This document shows positions 1-8,406 of a stretch of 64,000 nt of DNA, in pieces. A program made the position numbers and the translations under genes. Each line of letters begins with the position of its first letter. The stretch's first letter is position 1. The notes under the pieces were generated by a model. It searched no databases, was not told the DNA's origin, and was given only the letters and a program-made list of their open reading frames with translations. The stretch comes from CAWIHK01 sp963835935 (GTDB lineage: Bacteria > Bacteroidota > Ignavibacteria > UBA10030 > CAVZMI01), in NCBI GenBank assembly GCA_963835935.1, contig CAWIHK010000002.1, positions 186,001 to 250,000 on the forward strand, given 5' to 3'.

Positions 1-159
1 AGAGTTATGATTTGTAGAGTCGGCACTAACAGAATTCGATTTACAACTCATCAAAAATCCAAAAAGTATGGTCATTGCAATAATACTGCCAATACTCATT
101 AAAAAAGTAATGAGTCTACTTTGTTGACCTCTTTTTAAAAATGAAAATTTACTATGCAT
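1..159 (-). CDS. Kelch-type lipoprotein paralog, 5' end only (runs off the window)
   Basis: An open frame reads from an ATG at 159 through position 1 with no stop (53 codons). The translation aligns almost residue for residue with the N-terminus of the complete kelch lipoprotein at 2265-3449: FSFL-R-QQSR, then a GSIIAMT hydrophobic segment, then SCKSNSVS. The LMSC just before the mature part is a lipobox-like site, so the product is probably an exported lipoprotein. GAGG lies 8-9 bases upstream of the ATG, as in the paralog. The kelch repeats themselves are outside the window, so only the signal region is seen; the propeller is inferred by homology. Confidence 0.75.
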   Translation of the reverse strand, partial: MHSKFSFLKRGQQSRLITFLMSIGSIIAMTILFGFLMSCKSNSVSADSTNHNS

Positions 160-275
160 AGATATGTTCCTCAAGTTTGTTTTATAATGAATTTTTAGAA
201 TTAAGTTTTCAATCAGATATTTTTTTAGTTTATTAAAAGTCACTGTTATCAATTTTATGTATGGGAAACACTATT
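1..275 (-). repeat. Duplicated segment, copy A (kelch 5' end plus upstream region)
   Basis: Positions 1-275 match 3292-3558 in order and orientation with scattered substitutions and few indels. The match covers the signal-peptide codons, the GAGG ribosome binding site and about 110 bases of upstream region. It stops abruptly just upstream, so the two kelch genes share a promoter region as well as coding sequence. The IS1380 element and the mosaic repeat at 336-642 lie between the copies. Confidence 0.85.
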
Positions 276-708
276 GTACTTTCTGATTTTTTAACTTACC
301 TACCACGAGGTACAATTTAAAAAGATGAGAAGCAGATTTCGACTTAATTTATAAATTCGAACTTAGTTTTAAACGGGATGCAATATATCTGATATATTTG
401 ACCAACACTCGCAAAGATTCCGAGGAATAGTTGCCCCAATTCAGACTTACAGGAAGCGTTATAACGTTTAAAAAATGAACAGCACACAATCAAGAGTCCA
501 GCGAGCGCCGTCATTAAAATGATGCTTGTTATTAACGTAATTTGAATCTTGTGTTGATTACTATTTAGTTCGCGCTGAAAAACCTTTGTGTCCTTCATAG
601 ATCGCCAACTCAACTTTTCGATCTTTGTGGTTAACCACAAAGTACACAAAGAATAAATGGCTTTCTATGAAGAGCACGAAGGAATATTTCCTATGACTTA
701 TTATTTAA
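276..708. other. Gene-poor spacer with a doubtful 101-codon frame
   Basis: There is no convincing gene here. A minus-strand frame at 344-649 could encode a 101-residue protein with one hydrophobic stretch (roughly residues 36-58), but it has no recognisable domain. Its start region overlaps a dispersed palindromic repeat (623-642) and its 3' end overlaps a degenerate copy of the element seen at 4886 and 7068. I regard it as chance coding over a mosaic repeat. Confidence 0.5.
565..642. repeat. Mosaic dispersed repeat with perfect 20-bp palindrome
   Basis: TTAGTTCGCGCTGAAAAA at 565-582 recurs exactly at 61643-61660 and with one substitution at 4969-4985. About 40 bases on is the perfect palindrome CTTTGTGGTTAACCACAAAG (623-642). 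A longer version of the palindrome occurs at 5048-5085, again just after the TTCGCGC motif and a shared TTCATAGAT. The shared order of parts shows the two sites descend from one element. Confidence 0.7.
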
Positions 709-2193
709 CCCAGATTTGTCATTAGAACCTCATGAATCAACTACGAATGGCCAACTCATGAGTTTGGCGTTAGACCAGAGGCCGTCAAACCATTTTCGCC
801 GATTCATTGCGAGAGCGAGTTTGAGTATCCGTTCATTTCCATTTGTTACGATGTATGATCCGATAGCGAATACTTTGTAGCGCAATGTTTTTAGCTGGTA
901 CTGTATTTTGGATTGGAGAATCGTCTGACGAAACAAGCTCATCAAATTATATCCCATCACCACAAAGTTTAATGCTGCTTCGGTAGCAAAAAAATCTTGA
1001 ACAGCAAAACTATCAACTCCAAAATCTTCTTTCAATTCTTTTATTCTATTTTCTGCATCGGCTCTGTTTCTATATAAATCCCACACAGCTTTTGTCGGCA
1101 GTGTCAGATTAGTTGCGAAGCAACTGTAACGATAATTTTTATACACTTCTTCGGCTCCGAATAATCGTAACTGCTTTCCGGTTGCTTTCGGTCGAAGTGC
1201 GATTTCTTGTCGTACAATAATCAACCTGCGCAGCTTTCCCCATCCAACACTTTCATACATCGTCTCTCCAATTTCTATCCCATCATCCAAACGCCAGTAA
1301 GTCTTTTCTCGTACGATAGCAATTTTTACTGGCTTATAGAATTTTGCCGCAATAATATAGTTGATAGGTTTTTCTCGATTTTCCAAGAATTCCAGTATAT
1401 TTTTATCAAAAAACCCGCTGTCCGCCCTGAACAACCCTATTGTCTTTCCTGCTAGTCTCTCAAACGTATTCTCGATAAAATTTATAAAATTGTTCGCAGT
1501 ATAACTGTTTCCACTCCGAAGCCAAAAGTTTACTGCCATTCGCGCCTCGGCAATAAATGCTATCAATGGGTGATGACTGTTGCGTCCTCGCTTCTTTGGA
1601 TTATATCCTTTCGTTGCACCCTCTTGATCACCATAACGCGTAAGAATTGTCGAGTCAATATCTAATGTGTAATTATCAAAATGTGTCTGACTGTAAAACC
1701 ATTGAAATAATTCTGTGAATACACTATTGTTTATTTTTTGTGTGAACTTTTCAAAATATCTCTGGAATGATTTATGCCCTGCCATTTTTTCCCAGCCAAA
1801 CATCTTTTGTATCACCGTATCGTGTCGAGTTACTTCTAAATGTTCATACCTACTTGCTCCACTCCAGATGCTTACCCAAAAATTATTAATCAATTGTATC
1901 GGATCATATCCACGGTTTGATCTTTGAACTGGAAGTCCGATCTTCTTTAACGCGTCATTGATTCCTGTTTGCTCTATCAATTTTTTCATCAATACCATGC
2001 CGCCCCAGGGGGTAAGCTCTTTGTCTGAATACTCAATCTTAAGATCCATTGGCCTGTCTAGTTCTCTTATTTTGAACTCGTGGTTTTTATGGCCACCTTA
2101 GTTTTGTTAATCTATTGTATTATAACAATTTATATTATTTTTTTCTAATGGCGGTCATTAGAGATTGCGCTCTATTGACAAATCCGGGTTTAA
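704..2193 (-). mobile_element. IS1380-family insertion sequence with target duplication
   Basis: The element proper is 709-2188 (1,480 bp). The left end is CCCAGATTTGTCATTAG and the inverted right end is CCCGGATTTGTCAATAG: 17 bp with two mismatches. TTTAA stands directly outside both ends (704-708 and 2189-2193), a 5-bp target duplication. Ends in CC and a 4-5 bp duplication fit the IS1380 family. The element carries one transposase gene filling almost its whole length on the minus strand. Ends, duplication and frame are all intact, so it may still be mobile. Confidence 0.9.
730..2049 (-). CDS. IS1380-family DDE transposase
   Basis: This 439-residue protein cuts and rejoins the IS ends at 709 and 2188. 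The RNase-H-like catalytic core can be followed: first Asp in LDIDST near residue 132, second Asp in RADSGF near 210, and the Glu in a Y-R-NRADAENRIKELK helix near 333, the arrangement of the IS4/IS1380 transposases. The GATKGYNPKKRGRNSHHP stretch after the first Asp is characteristic of IS1380. The N-terminal ~100 residues are the helical DNA-binding part. The gene is full length and its stop is 21 bp inside the left end. Confidence 0.93.
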   Translation of the reverse strand: MDLKIEYSDKELTPWGGMVLMKKLIEQTGINDALKKIGLPVQRSNRGYDPIQLINNFWVSIWSGASRYEHLEVTRHDTVIQKMFGWEKMAGHKSFQRYFEKFTQKINNSVFTELFQWFYSQTHFDNYTLDIDSTILTRYGDQEGATKGYNPKKRGRNSHHPLIAFIAEARMAVNFWLRSGNSYTANNFINFIENTFERLAGKTIGLFRADSGFFDKNILEFLENREKPINYIIAAKFYKPVKIAIVREKTYWRLDDGIEIGETMYESVGWGKLRRLIIVRQEIALRPKATGKQLRLFGAEEVYKNYRYSCFATNLTLPTKAVWDLYRNRADAENRIKELKEDFGVDSFAVQDFFATEAALNFVVMGYNLMSLFRQTILQSKIQYQLKTLRYKVFAIGSYIVTNGNERILKLALAMNRRKWFDGLWSNAKLMSWPFVVDS

Positions 2194-2264
2194 TTGACTT
2201 TTTCAGTGCGAACTATTTAATCAAATCTTTTCATTATCGCCTGTAATTTTTGGTTTGAGGATTT

Positions 2265-3449
2265 TCAAGGATTGTAAATCTCGGCATCAGCAAACTCAGT
2301 AGTACCATCATAGCCGCCGATAATGATGATCCTACCATCGTTCAATGTAGTCGCTGTATGCGTCTCTCTCTTGTGTTTCATGTTTCCGGACGGAATGAAG
2401 TCGGCGGTTGCAGGTCTCCAGAGTTCGCTTGATTCAACGACTGTTGAATCCTCATACGCCCGATTCCCTCCTGTCACAAGTACTTCTCCGTCATGAAGCA
2501 GAGCGGCCGCATGGTCGACCCTGCAAATGGACATGGTACCGGCTGGTGAGAAAGCGTTACTGTTGGGATCGAACAATTCGGCCGATGATTCCTTGTAACC
2601 GCCAATGAGCAGCACTCTACCATCCGGAAGTGAGGTTCCAGAATGTCCGGTACGCGCAACTTTCATTTGACCAACTTTTTGGAAGACACCGGTTGATGGA
2701 TCATAAAGTTCAGCAGTGGATAATGGCCACCCGTTGATACCAGAACCTCCAGCCACCAGTACTAAACCATTTGATGTTAAATTTCCTGTGGCCCATTTCC
2801 GTGCATCGCTCATCGATCCCGTCTGACTGAAGGTTCCGCTTGAAGGATCATAGAGTTCGGCTGAGGCTTGGGGATTACGGTTCGAATCAAATCCGCCCAC
2901 AATTAAAACACGGCCGTCCGCAAGAAGATTGGCAGTAGCCCACCCACGCCCATATTTCATAGAGCCAGTTGGGCTGAATTTCCCGGTCGCCGGATCATAC
3001 AACTCGGCGGTATTTAAACTTACCCTTTTAGAGTCAATCCAACCACCCGCTATGAGCACACGGCCATCAAGCAAAAGTGTGGCTGTATTGGCCATTCTTC
3101 TAACCGACATTGGCCCTGTTGCCGAGAACGTTCCTGTATGCGGATCAAAAAGTTCTGCCGAGTCGAGAAATACTTCTTGTGGATGTTCTCCGCCCGTGAG
3201 CAGAACTCTCCCATCGGTAAGAAGGGTGGCAATATGATTATCACTCGCGTATGTTCTGGTGATAAGCGGCCCAAATCCGTGTACGGCAGAAGAGTTATGA
3301 CTTCGAGAGTCATTACTAACAGAATTTGATTTACAACTTATCATAAGTACGAAAAGCATGGTCATTGCGATGATGCTACCAATGCCTGTGAAAATTTTTA
3401 TATGTCGACTTTGTTGATCTCTTCCTAAAAATGAAAATATTTTACGCAT
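2265..3449 (-). CDS. Seven-repeat kelch propeller lipoprotein
   Basis: This predicted exported lipoprotein is about 394 residues long. The N-terminus is basic (RKIFSFLGRDQQSRH), followed by a hydrophobic segment and MISC, a lipobox-like cleavage site. The rest is seven consecutive kelch units of about 45 residues. Each has a DGRVLL-GG turn and an A-E-L-Y/F-DP-T-F strand, so a complete seven-bladed beta-propeller is expected. I start it at the ATG 3449, 8 bases after GAGG; a TTG five codons upstream would destroy the ribosome binding site. Function is unknown: such propellers usually bind protein or carbohydrate at the surface. A paralog starts at the window edge with the same upstream region. 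Confidence 0.8.
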   Translation of the reverse strand: MRKIFSFLGRDQQSRHIKIFTGIGSIIAMTMLFVLMISCKSNSVSNDSRSHNSSAVHGFGPLITRTYASDNHIATLLTDGRVLLTGGEHPQEVFLDSAELFDPHTGTFSATGPMSVRRMANTATLLLDGRVLIAGGWIDSKRVSLNTAELYDPATGKFSPTGSMKYGRGWATANLLADGRVLIVGGFDSNRNPQASAELYDPSSGTFSQTGSMSDARKWATGNLTSNGLVLVAGGSGINGWPLSTAELYDPSTGVFQKVGQMKVARTGHSGTSLPDGRVLLIGGYKESSAELFDPNSNAFSPAGTMSICRVDHAAALLHDGEVLVTGGNRAYEDSTVVESSELWRPATADFIPSGNMKHKRETHTATTLNDGRIIIIGGYDGTTEFADAEIYNP

Positions 3450-3558
3450 AAATATGTTCCTCAAGTTTATTTTATAATGAATTTGATAAATCTAATTTTC
3501 AATCAATTACCTTTTTTAGTTTATCAAAAGTTACTGTTATCAATTTTAAATATTAGGA
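3292..3558 (-). repeat. Duplicated segment, copy B (kelch 5' end plus upstream region)
   Basis: Partner of 1-275. The conservation continues about 110 bases upstream of the start codon, so the two genes probably have the same promoter and respond together. Confidence 0.85.
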
Positions 3559-3561
3559 ACA

Positions 3562-4756
3562 TTATTTTCCTCTTGTCAGAACAAAACCGTTGCCACCTTT
3601 CCAATCAAAGGTTACTTTCAGCTCACCATTTGTACGATTAAATTGAAACTTTATACCGTTCCCCCAAAAAGAATCTTTACCGATGGATTCTATCACGAAA
3701 ATACCAGGTCCATTTTCAAAAGAAGCAGATAAGTAGTTACTTTCTTGTCTGACTGTTATTTTTATCGGTACTTCTTTGCTTGAATATATTCCAGAATAAT
3801 TTTTTGACTCATCCGATGGAATTGTGACTGGTGCCGATGATATCTCTTTCGATTCTTTTGCCGAATCAATTACTGAAGCTTTGATCCAATATAGTTTTGA
3901 GTAATTAGCTTTTAGTGAATTTTCCCGTCGCGTGAACATCAGATATTTACCATCGGGAGTTACATACGGATAGATATCGAGATCATCAGTGTTGACTCTA
4001 TCTCCCAAATCTTTAGGCGCACCCCATTTACCATCTTTATCTTTAAAGCTGACGTACAAATTATTTCCTTTGAATTTAGAATTATATTTCCAGCAATTGA
4101 AAATAATAAAACTCTCATCCGGTGCGATATATGGACATTCATCTATAAAAAATGTGTTGATTTGTGGTCCCAGGTTTTCCACTTTTTCATATTTTCCATT
4201 TACCAATTCAGCTTTATAAAGATCCAAACCTCCGAAACCCCCCGGATCGGTCCGAAGAAAAGTACAATGATCCATTTGCCGAGACGGTGACTTCAACTTC
4301 GTTACTACTATCTGAACTGACCGGGAAAGGAATTCTTTTCGGTTTTTGCCATCCGTTCTGTCCGCGTTCGCTTACAACTATGTCACGCGTCTGCCATCCA
4401 TTTTTTTCACTAAAAAAAAGATGGCTCCCATCATATGAGAAAGAAGGTATTGCAGCATAATCGAAAAGGGTGTCCGGTTTGGACCATGTACCATTTGTAT
4501 ATTTTGTATACATAATAATCGGATGATCCCAACTTTGATTTTGCAGCATAAAAACAAATTCTTTTCCATCGTGTGAGAAACAGCAAGCTTGTACATACCA
4601 ATCTTGTCTAGAAATAAAATCTGGTGCAAATACTACGGCTGTGTCTCCCGGCGGAGTTTGTCCGAAATAATCGATGTGTAGTTTGTCGTTGAATTGTGCC
4701 GGCGCTTCCGAAATTAAAATAATAGCGGCGATAAAAATAAAAAATGCATTTTTCAT
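3562..4756 (-). pseudogene. WD40-like (PD40) beta-propeller exported protein, split by a frameshift
   Basis: Two frames join into one gene. The upstream frame (from ATG 4756, after AAAGGGG) has a signal peptide ending in EAPAQ and repeats such as FSHDGKEFVF, SYDGSHLFFSE and NGSLYFSSDRSGG. The downstream frame (to 3562) continues with FGGLDLYKAEL, IAPDESFIIF and TPDGKYLMFTRRE, the standard SSDR-GGFGG-DLY pattern of PD40 propellers. The break is a run of six C on the plus strand at 4238-4243; five would restore the frame. The C-terminal ~90 residues look like a separate small beta domain. Either a recent pseudogene or a homopolymer error; the joined product would be a secreted propeller of about 397 residues. 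Confidence 0.75.
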
Positions 4757-4885
4757 ATTGTGTTCCCCTTTATTGTTTGAGTTATGAAAATTGGAATCGT
4801 TGATCTTATCCGATTTCGGCATTATCTGAAATTAATTCCATAACAGCCGTCAGAATACACAAATAAAATTGATTTCAAACGGAGG

Positions 4886-5085
4886 TTCGACTTGAATTAT
4901 GATTCCGGATTGATTTTTTCCAAAAAACTTTAATGGATTCTTGAGAAGAATGATTATAAAATATTTATAAGTTCGCGCGGAAAAATCAGCCAAGTTATGA
5001 GCGAAATGGAAACACTTCTTTGTGTTCTTCATAGATTGTCATTTAATCTTTGAGTTCTTTGTGGTTAACTACAAAGAACTCAAAG
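4886..5085. repeat. Mosaic repeat: AraC 3'-end relic plus long palindrome
   Basis: The left part (4886-4953) matches 7068-7133, the last codons and 3' flank of the AraC gene, including codons for the terminal NHSS. The middle contains the TTCGCGC motif shared with 565 and 61643. The right part is a 38-bp inverted repeat (5048-5085) with one mismatched pair, centred on GTGGTTAACTAC and related to the palindrome at 623-642. The flanking spacer 4757-5133 holds no convincing gene; a 60-codon minus-strand frame at 4850-5032 overlaps the repeat and is not believed. Confidence 0.65.
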
Positions 5086-5133
5086 TGAAGTAGCGATGTG
5101 TGAAAGTCACAAAGGTTTTTCTGCAAAAACTTA

Positions 5134-5988
5134 TTAGTTATGCTTATTGCTTATCAATTGTATTTTGCATAGAAATGAATCAATCGGGTCTGTAATTTCC
5201 GGCACAACAGAACTGAAATATAAATGATCGCGGTTTTCGAATAAATGCAGTTCACATACATTTGAAGCATCCAGCATCTTTTGAGCAAACCGTTTAACAG
5301 TCTCACAATTTACAGTCTGATCCAAATTACCTTGAAGTATAAGTGTTGGCGGAAGTTTAGGCCGGACATGGTGTGTGGGAGATAACTCTTCCGGTTTCAC
5401 ACGGTTATTCAGAATTTGGATAAACCATTGGTCGACTGTTGGATCGACAGGTGGCGCCAATAGTACAATTGCATTTGGACGCGAGCTAATACTCAGGTCT
5501 TCAGATTTCTCATCAAATCCATCAATAGTACCGAGACACGCGGCTATATGTCCGCCGGCAGACATTCCTGCAGCAACAATTTTATTTTTATCGATTCCTA
5601 ATTCTTTCGCATGCACTCGAATCCACCTGATGGCAGATTTTGCATCTTCAACACATTCGACCGGGGTTATACTGCTCTGGTTCGCCAAACGGTATTCGAC
5701 AGAAAAAGAAACCATGCCGGTTGAGGTAAAATGCTTACAAATATTATATCCCCATTCTGCAGGTCCCTGAATCCAGCCTCCACCGTGGAAAAATACAAAC
5801 GCCGGCCGGACATTTTCCGGTTTGAAATCTTTCGGGTAGAAAATATGAATACTTAACCTGGTATCTCCGATTGTTTTATAGGTCTTGATAACCGGTGTTA
5901 ATTCGGAAACCTGAGGAAAAGAAGTGCTCCAACTTAATATTAGTATGAATAATATTAAGGATGCTTTCACTGCATAATTATTTAACAT
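5134..5988 (-). CDS. Exported alpha/beta-hydrolase (acetylesterase-like)
   Basis: A 284-residue esterase with a hydrophobic signal peptide (residues ~8-25, ending near SFPQ). The oxyanion-hole motif is FFHGGGW near residue 68, the nucleophile elbow is GMSAGG near 141, and the late Asp and His lie in LQGNLDQTV and ENRDHLYF, in the order of the HSL/BD-FAE alpha/beta-hydrolases. Substrate is probably a small ester such as an acetylated sugar, acting in the periplasm. The start overlaps the stop of the upstream gene by 11 bases, so the two are co-transcribed and probably coupled in translation. Confidence 0.85.
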   Translation of the reverse strand: MLNNYAVKASLILFILILSWSTSFPQVSELTPVIKTYKTIGDTRLSIHIFYPKDFKPENVRPAFVFFHGGGWIQGPAEWGYNICKHFTSTGMVSFSVEYRLANQSSITPVECVEDAKSAIRWIRVHAKELGIDKNKIVAAGMSAGGHIAACLGTIDGFDEKSEDLSISSRPNAIVLLAPPVDPTVDQWFIQILNNRVKPEELSPTHHVRPKLPPTLILQGNLDQTVNCETVKRFAQKMLDASNVCELHLFENRDHLYFSSVVPEITDPIDSFLCKIQLISNKHN

Positions 5989-6943
5989 GAGTATCTATCC
6001 ATTTTTTGTATGGTTCAGTAATTTCAATTTTTCCCAGATTTTTGTAATCTCCACAGATTACAATTACCAAATCAGAAATAGAATGTTTTTTATTTATAAA
6101 TTCCGGAAAATCTTGAAGTTGCAAAGGATATCCATAGGATGGCGGAAATGCATGAACTTTGTCTTTACCGGCTTTAGCCATAACGACGGCGCTTAATACA
6201 GCTTGATGACAAAAAAACGAGAAATCCCTATTCGAATTTAAAAAAGCATAATTTGCAGAATCAGATAAAAGTTTTTTGTAATCATTTTTCCACTTCCTCA
6301 AAATACCTTTTGAAGGATTAAAAGCCATGCAGCCTGAATTAAAATAGCCTCTTATTTTTTTACTATCAACATACGATTCAACTGTCCATATTTTATTAGT
6401 ATCGAGTTCTGTCACCTGATATATTTTCTTCCAGAAATCCGTTGCCGGGGCATCGGCAATGCTTCCGACATTCTGCATATGAACAGGCCTTAAACAAGCC
6501 CATGCATTTTTATCCGCTGTGATTTCGACAGGCGGAGCAAGAACAAGCACATCAGGATTTAACCAAACGAGCCAGTCGGTTTTATTTGCCATCATCTCTT
6601 CGACTTGCGCGCATGCGTACACTTTATCTGAAAAAGGGAATGACCGGAATTTTTCATCCATTTTTAAATTAATAATTTCCTGAGCTTTGCCTTCAAGCGA
6701 TTTTCCTTTGGTTTTTGTAGAATCCGAAATTATCACGATAACAGGAGCCGAATTATTTTTCCCGCCAAAGTTTTTAATACTTTCAATCAAAATTCCGGTT
6801 TGTTTTTCCTCTTCAGAAGAATTGATCATGACCATATAAACCATTGGATATTTCGAATTATTTTCTTGCTGTTGTGAAAATGAAATACCGTATGCGGCCA
6901 GCAAATTAAGCATGCATGAAATGACACATAATTTTACTCTCAT
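5978..6943 (-). CDS. Exported protein with a glycosyltransferase-like fold
   Basis: A 321-residue protein with an N-terminal signal peptide (to about ISFSQQ). The layout resembles GT-A or GT8-type nucleotide-sugar enzymes: YMVMINSSEEE at the first strand, then DWLVWLNPDVLVLAPP where a DxD motif would sit, then YFNSGCMAFNPSKGILRKW and a late HQAVLSAVV. The DxD is replaced by NPD and the protein appears exported, so it may lack sugar-nucleotide transferase activity. It overlaps the esterase gene downstream. Function unassigned. Confidence 0.55.
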   Translation of the reverse strand: MRVKLCVISCMLNLLAAYGISFSQQQENNSKYPMVYMVMINSSEEEKQTGILIESIKNFGGKNNSAPVIVIISDSTKTKGKSLEGKAQEIINLKMDEKFRSFPFSDKVYACAQVEEMMANKTDWLVWLNPDVLVLAPPVEITADKNAWACLRPVHMQNVGSIADAPATDFWKKIYQVTELDTNKIWTVESYVDSKKIRGYFNSGCMAFNPSKGILRKWKNDYKKLLSDSANYAFLNSNRDFSFFCHQAVLSAVVMAKAGKDKVHAFPPSYGYPLQLQDFPEFINKKHSISDLVIVICGDYKNLGKIEITEPYKKWIDTHVK

Positions 6944-7067
6944 TATTTTTTACCCTCGAAATAATAATTGTCTTTACCGTCCGGGACTTCTTAACCCTCC
7001 CTGACGCGAATGAATCGAAAAAATTTTTGCACAAACAATTTTTAAAATAAGAATATTGGCTTAGTTA

Positions 7068-7133
7068 TTCGACTTGAATTATAATTCCGGATTGAATTTT
7101 TCCCAAACCTTGGATGGACTATTTGGAAGAATG
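7068..7133. repeat. Source copy of the AraC 3'-end repeat
   Basis: Matches 4886-4953. It covers the last few codons and about 50 bases downstream of the AraC stop. A weaker echo (TTCGACTTAATTTATAA) lies near 351 in the plus orientation. Confidence 0.65.
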
Positions 7134-8216
7134 ATTTTTAATGAATTCTTTTGGGGTCATTCCGGTATGCTTCTTAAAGGCTTCATAAAATGCAGACTTG
7201 GTATTAAATCCGACTTTGTAAACTATCTCGAGTACCGTCATTTTGTTCTTCGGCGCATCCTTCAGCAGTATTTTACTCTCCTCGATTCTATATCTATTGA
7301 TGAAATCAGAGAAATTAATGTTGAAGGATTCGTTGATGACACGTGAAAGATGCTGAACCGGAATCGATAGATGTTTCGACATCATTATGAGTGTCAGCGC
7401 AGGCTCATGATAGATTTTAGTTTCTTCCACGTACTTCAGAAGTCTATTCCGGAATTCCTCGATCTCGGAAGATGTGAGATTAGAGCGTTCATATTTTTGG
7501 GGGAAAGAAAATATTTCAGGCCTTTTCAAAATATAAAATAGAATTGTATAGAAGAAAATAAATAGAACAGAAAAATATACTATATACAGATAAAGGTAGA
7601 AATTGAACGATAGTAGAAAAAAATTGGAGATTAATAAAATTATTTTAATGGAAAGTATCAGTATACTGGCGGTAAATAAAAAAAGGAGCCAGCTCATTTT
7701 ATTACGGTCATTTGCCGCGATCTCCGATTTAATGCTACTGCGAAGAACTCTAACGCACATTGCAAGATAAAGTAAGATTTGTAAAATCATCGAGAAACAA
7801 TCGAAATAAATAAATGCAGAAAACCAATCTCTGTGATAGAAATACCATGAGGATATTTTGATAACCGTTAATGCAAGAAAGAAGAAAAAAGGAATAATAT
7901 GAATAGCGTCCCTTGCACGAAATCGAAAATCAGGCATACAAACCGATTTGATGTAAAAGTAAAGAAGCGGTCCGAACAGGTAATTTAATTCTGCTGCGAT
8001 GTACAGAAATGGATACGTCTCGGTAATGAGTATATAATTGATAGTATTCGTCCGGGAAAACGAATAAAAGAGACTTAGTGAAAAAACAATGAGGAATGAT
8101 CCGAGTATCCGGTTGCTCATTCGGTTTCCTTTGGCATTCTGAAAAAAGAAGAATGAAAGGAACGCCGATTGAAAAATCGCGATTAAAGCTAATATGTTAT
8201 TCAGGTTTAAAGGCAT
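7119..8216 (-). CDS. Membrane-anchored AraC-family transcription regulator
   Basis: A 365-residue protein. Residues 1-240 hold about seven hydrophobic segments; residues ~265-365 are an AraC double helix-turn-helix domain (LSIPVQHLSRVINESF for the first helix pair, the diagnostic VGFNTKSAFYEAFKKHTGMTPKEF for the second, given here in part). This is the Bacteroidota/Ignavibacteria type in which a membrane domain senses a signal and the DNA-binding domain faces the cytoplasm. The ligand is unknown. It faces away from the large VIT-domain gene across a 190-bp gap, so that gene or the exported proteins at 5134-6943 are possible targets. Its 3' end is copied as a relic at 4886. Confidence 0.88.
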   Translation of the reverse strand: MPLNLNNILALIAIFQSAFLSFFFFQNAKGNRMSNRILGSFLIVFSLSLFYSFSRTNTINYILITETYPFLYIAAELNYLFGPLLYFYIKSVCMPDFRFRARDAIHIIPFFFFLALTVIKISSWYFYHRDWFSAFIYFDCFSMILQILLYLAMCVRVLRSSIKSEIAANDRNKMSWLLFLFTASILILSIKIILLISNFFLLSFNFYLYLYIVYFSVLFIFFYTILFYILKRPEIFSFPQKYERSNLTSSEIEEFRNRLLKYVEETKIYHEPALTLIMMSKHLSIPVQHLSRVINESFNINFSDFINRYRIEESKILLKDAPKNKMTVLEIVYKVGFNTKSAFYEAFKKHTGMTPKEFIKNHSSK

Positions 8217-8406
8217 TATTTTCAGACAATTTTTATCAAAATAAGAAGAATTTAAATTAAAAAAAATGAGTGAATCTCTATAAAGAAAAAAGTGCTTGCG
8301 GATACAATTATAGTTGACTCTTCAGATAAAACTTAATATTATACGGTTTGACAGAATATATTTGTTCCTCTATATAATCATCTTCATGACAGATAAGGAG
8401 TACACC

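Noticed and set aside
344..649. 101-codon minus-strand frame with a hydrophobic stretch
   Set aside because: It overlaps dispersed repeat modules at both ends, lacks a domain and has no convincing ribosome binding site; described only as spacer.
4850..5032. 60-codon minus-strand frame
   Set aside because: It runs through the AraC-end relic in the wrong frame.
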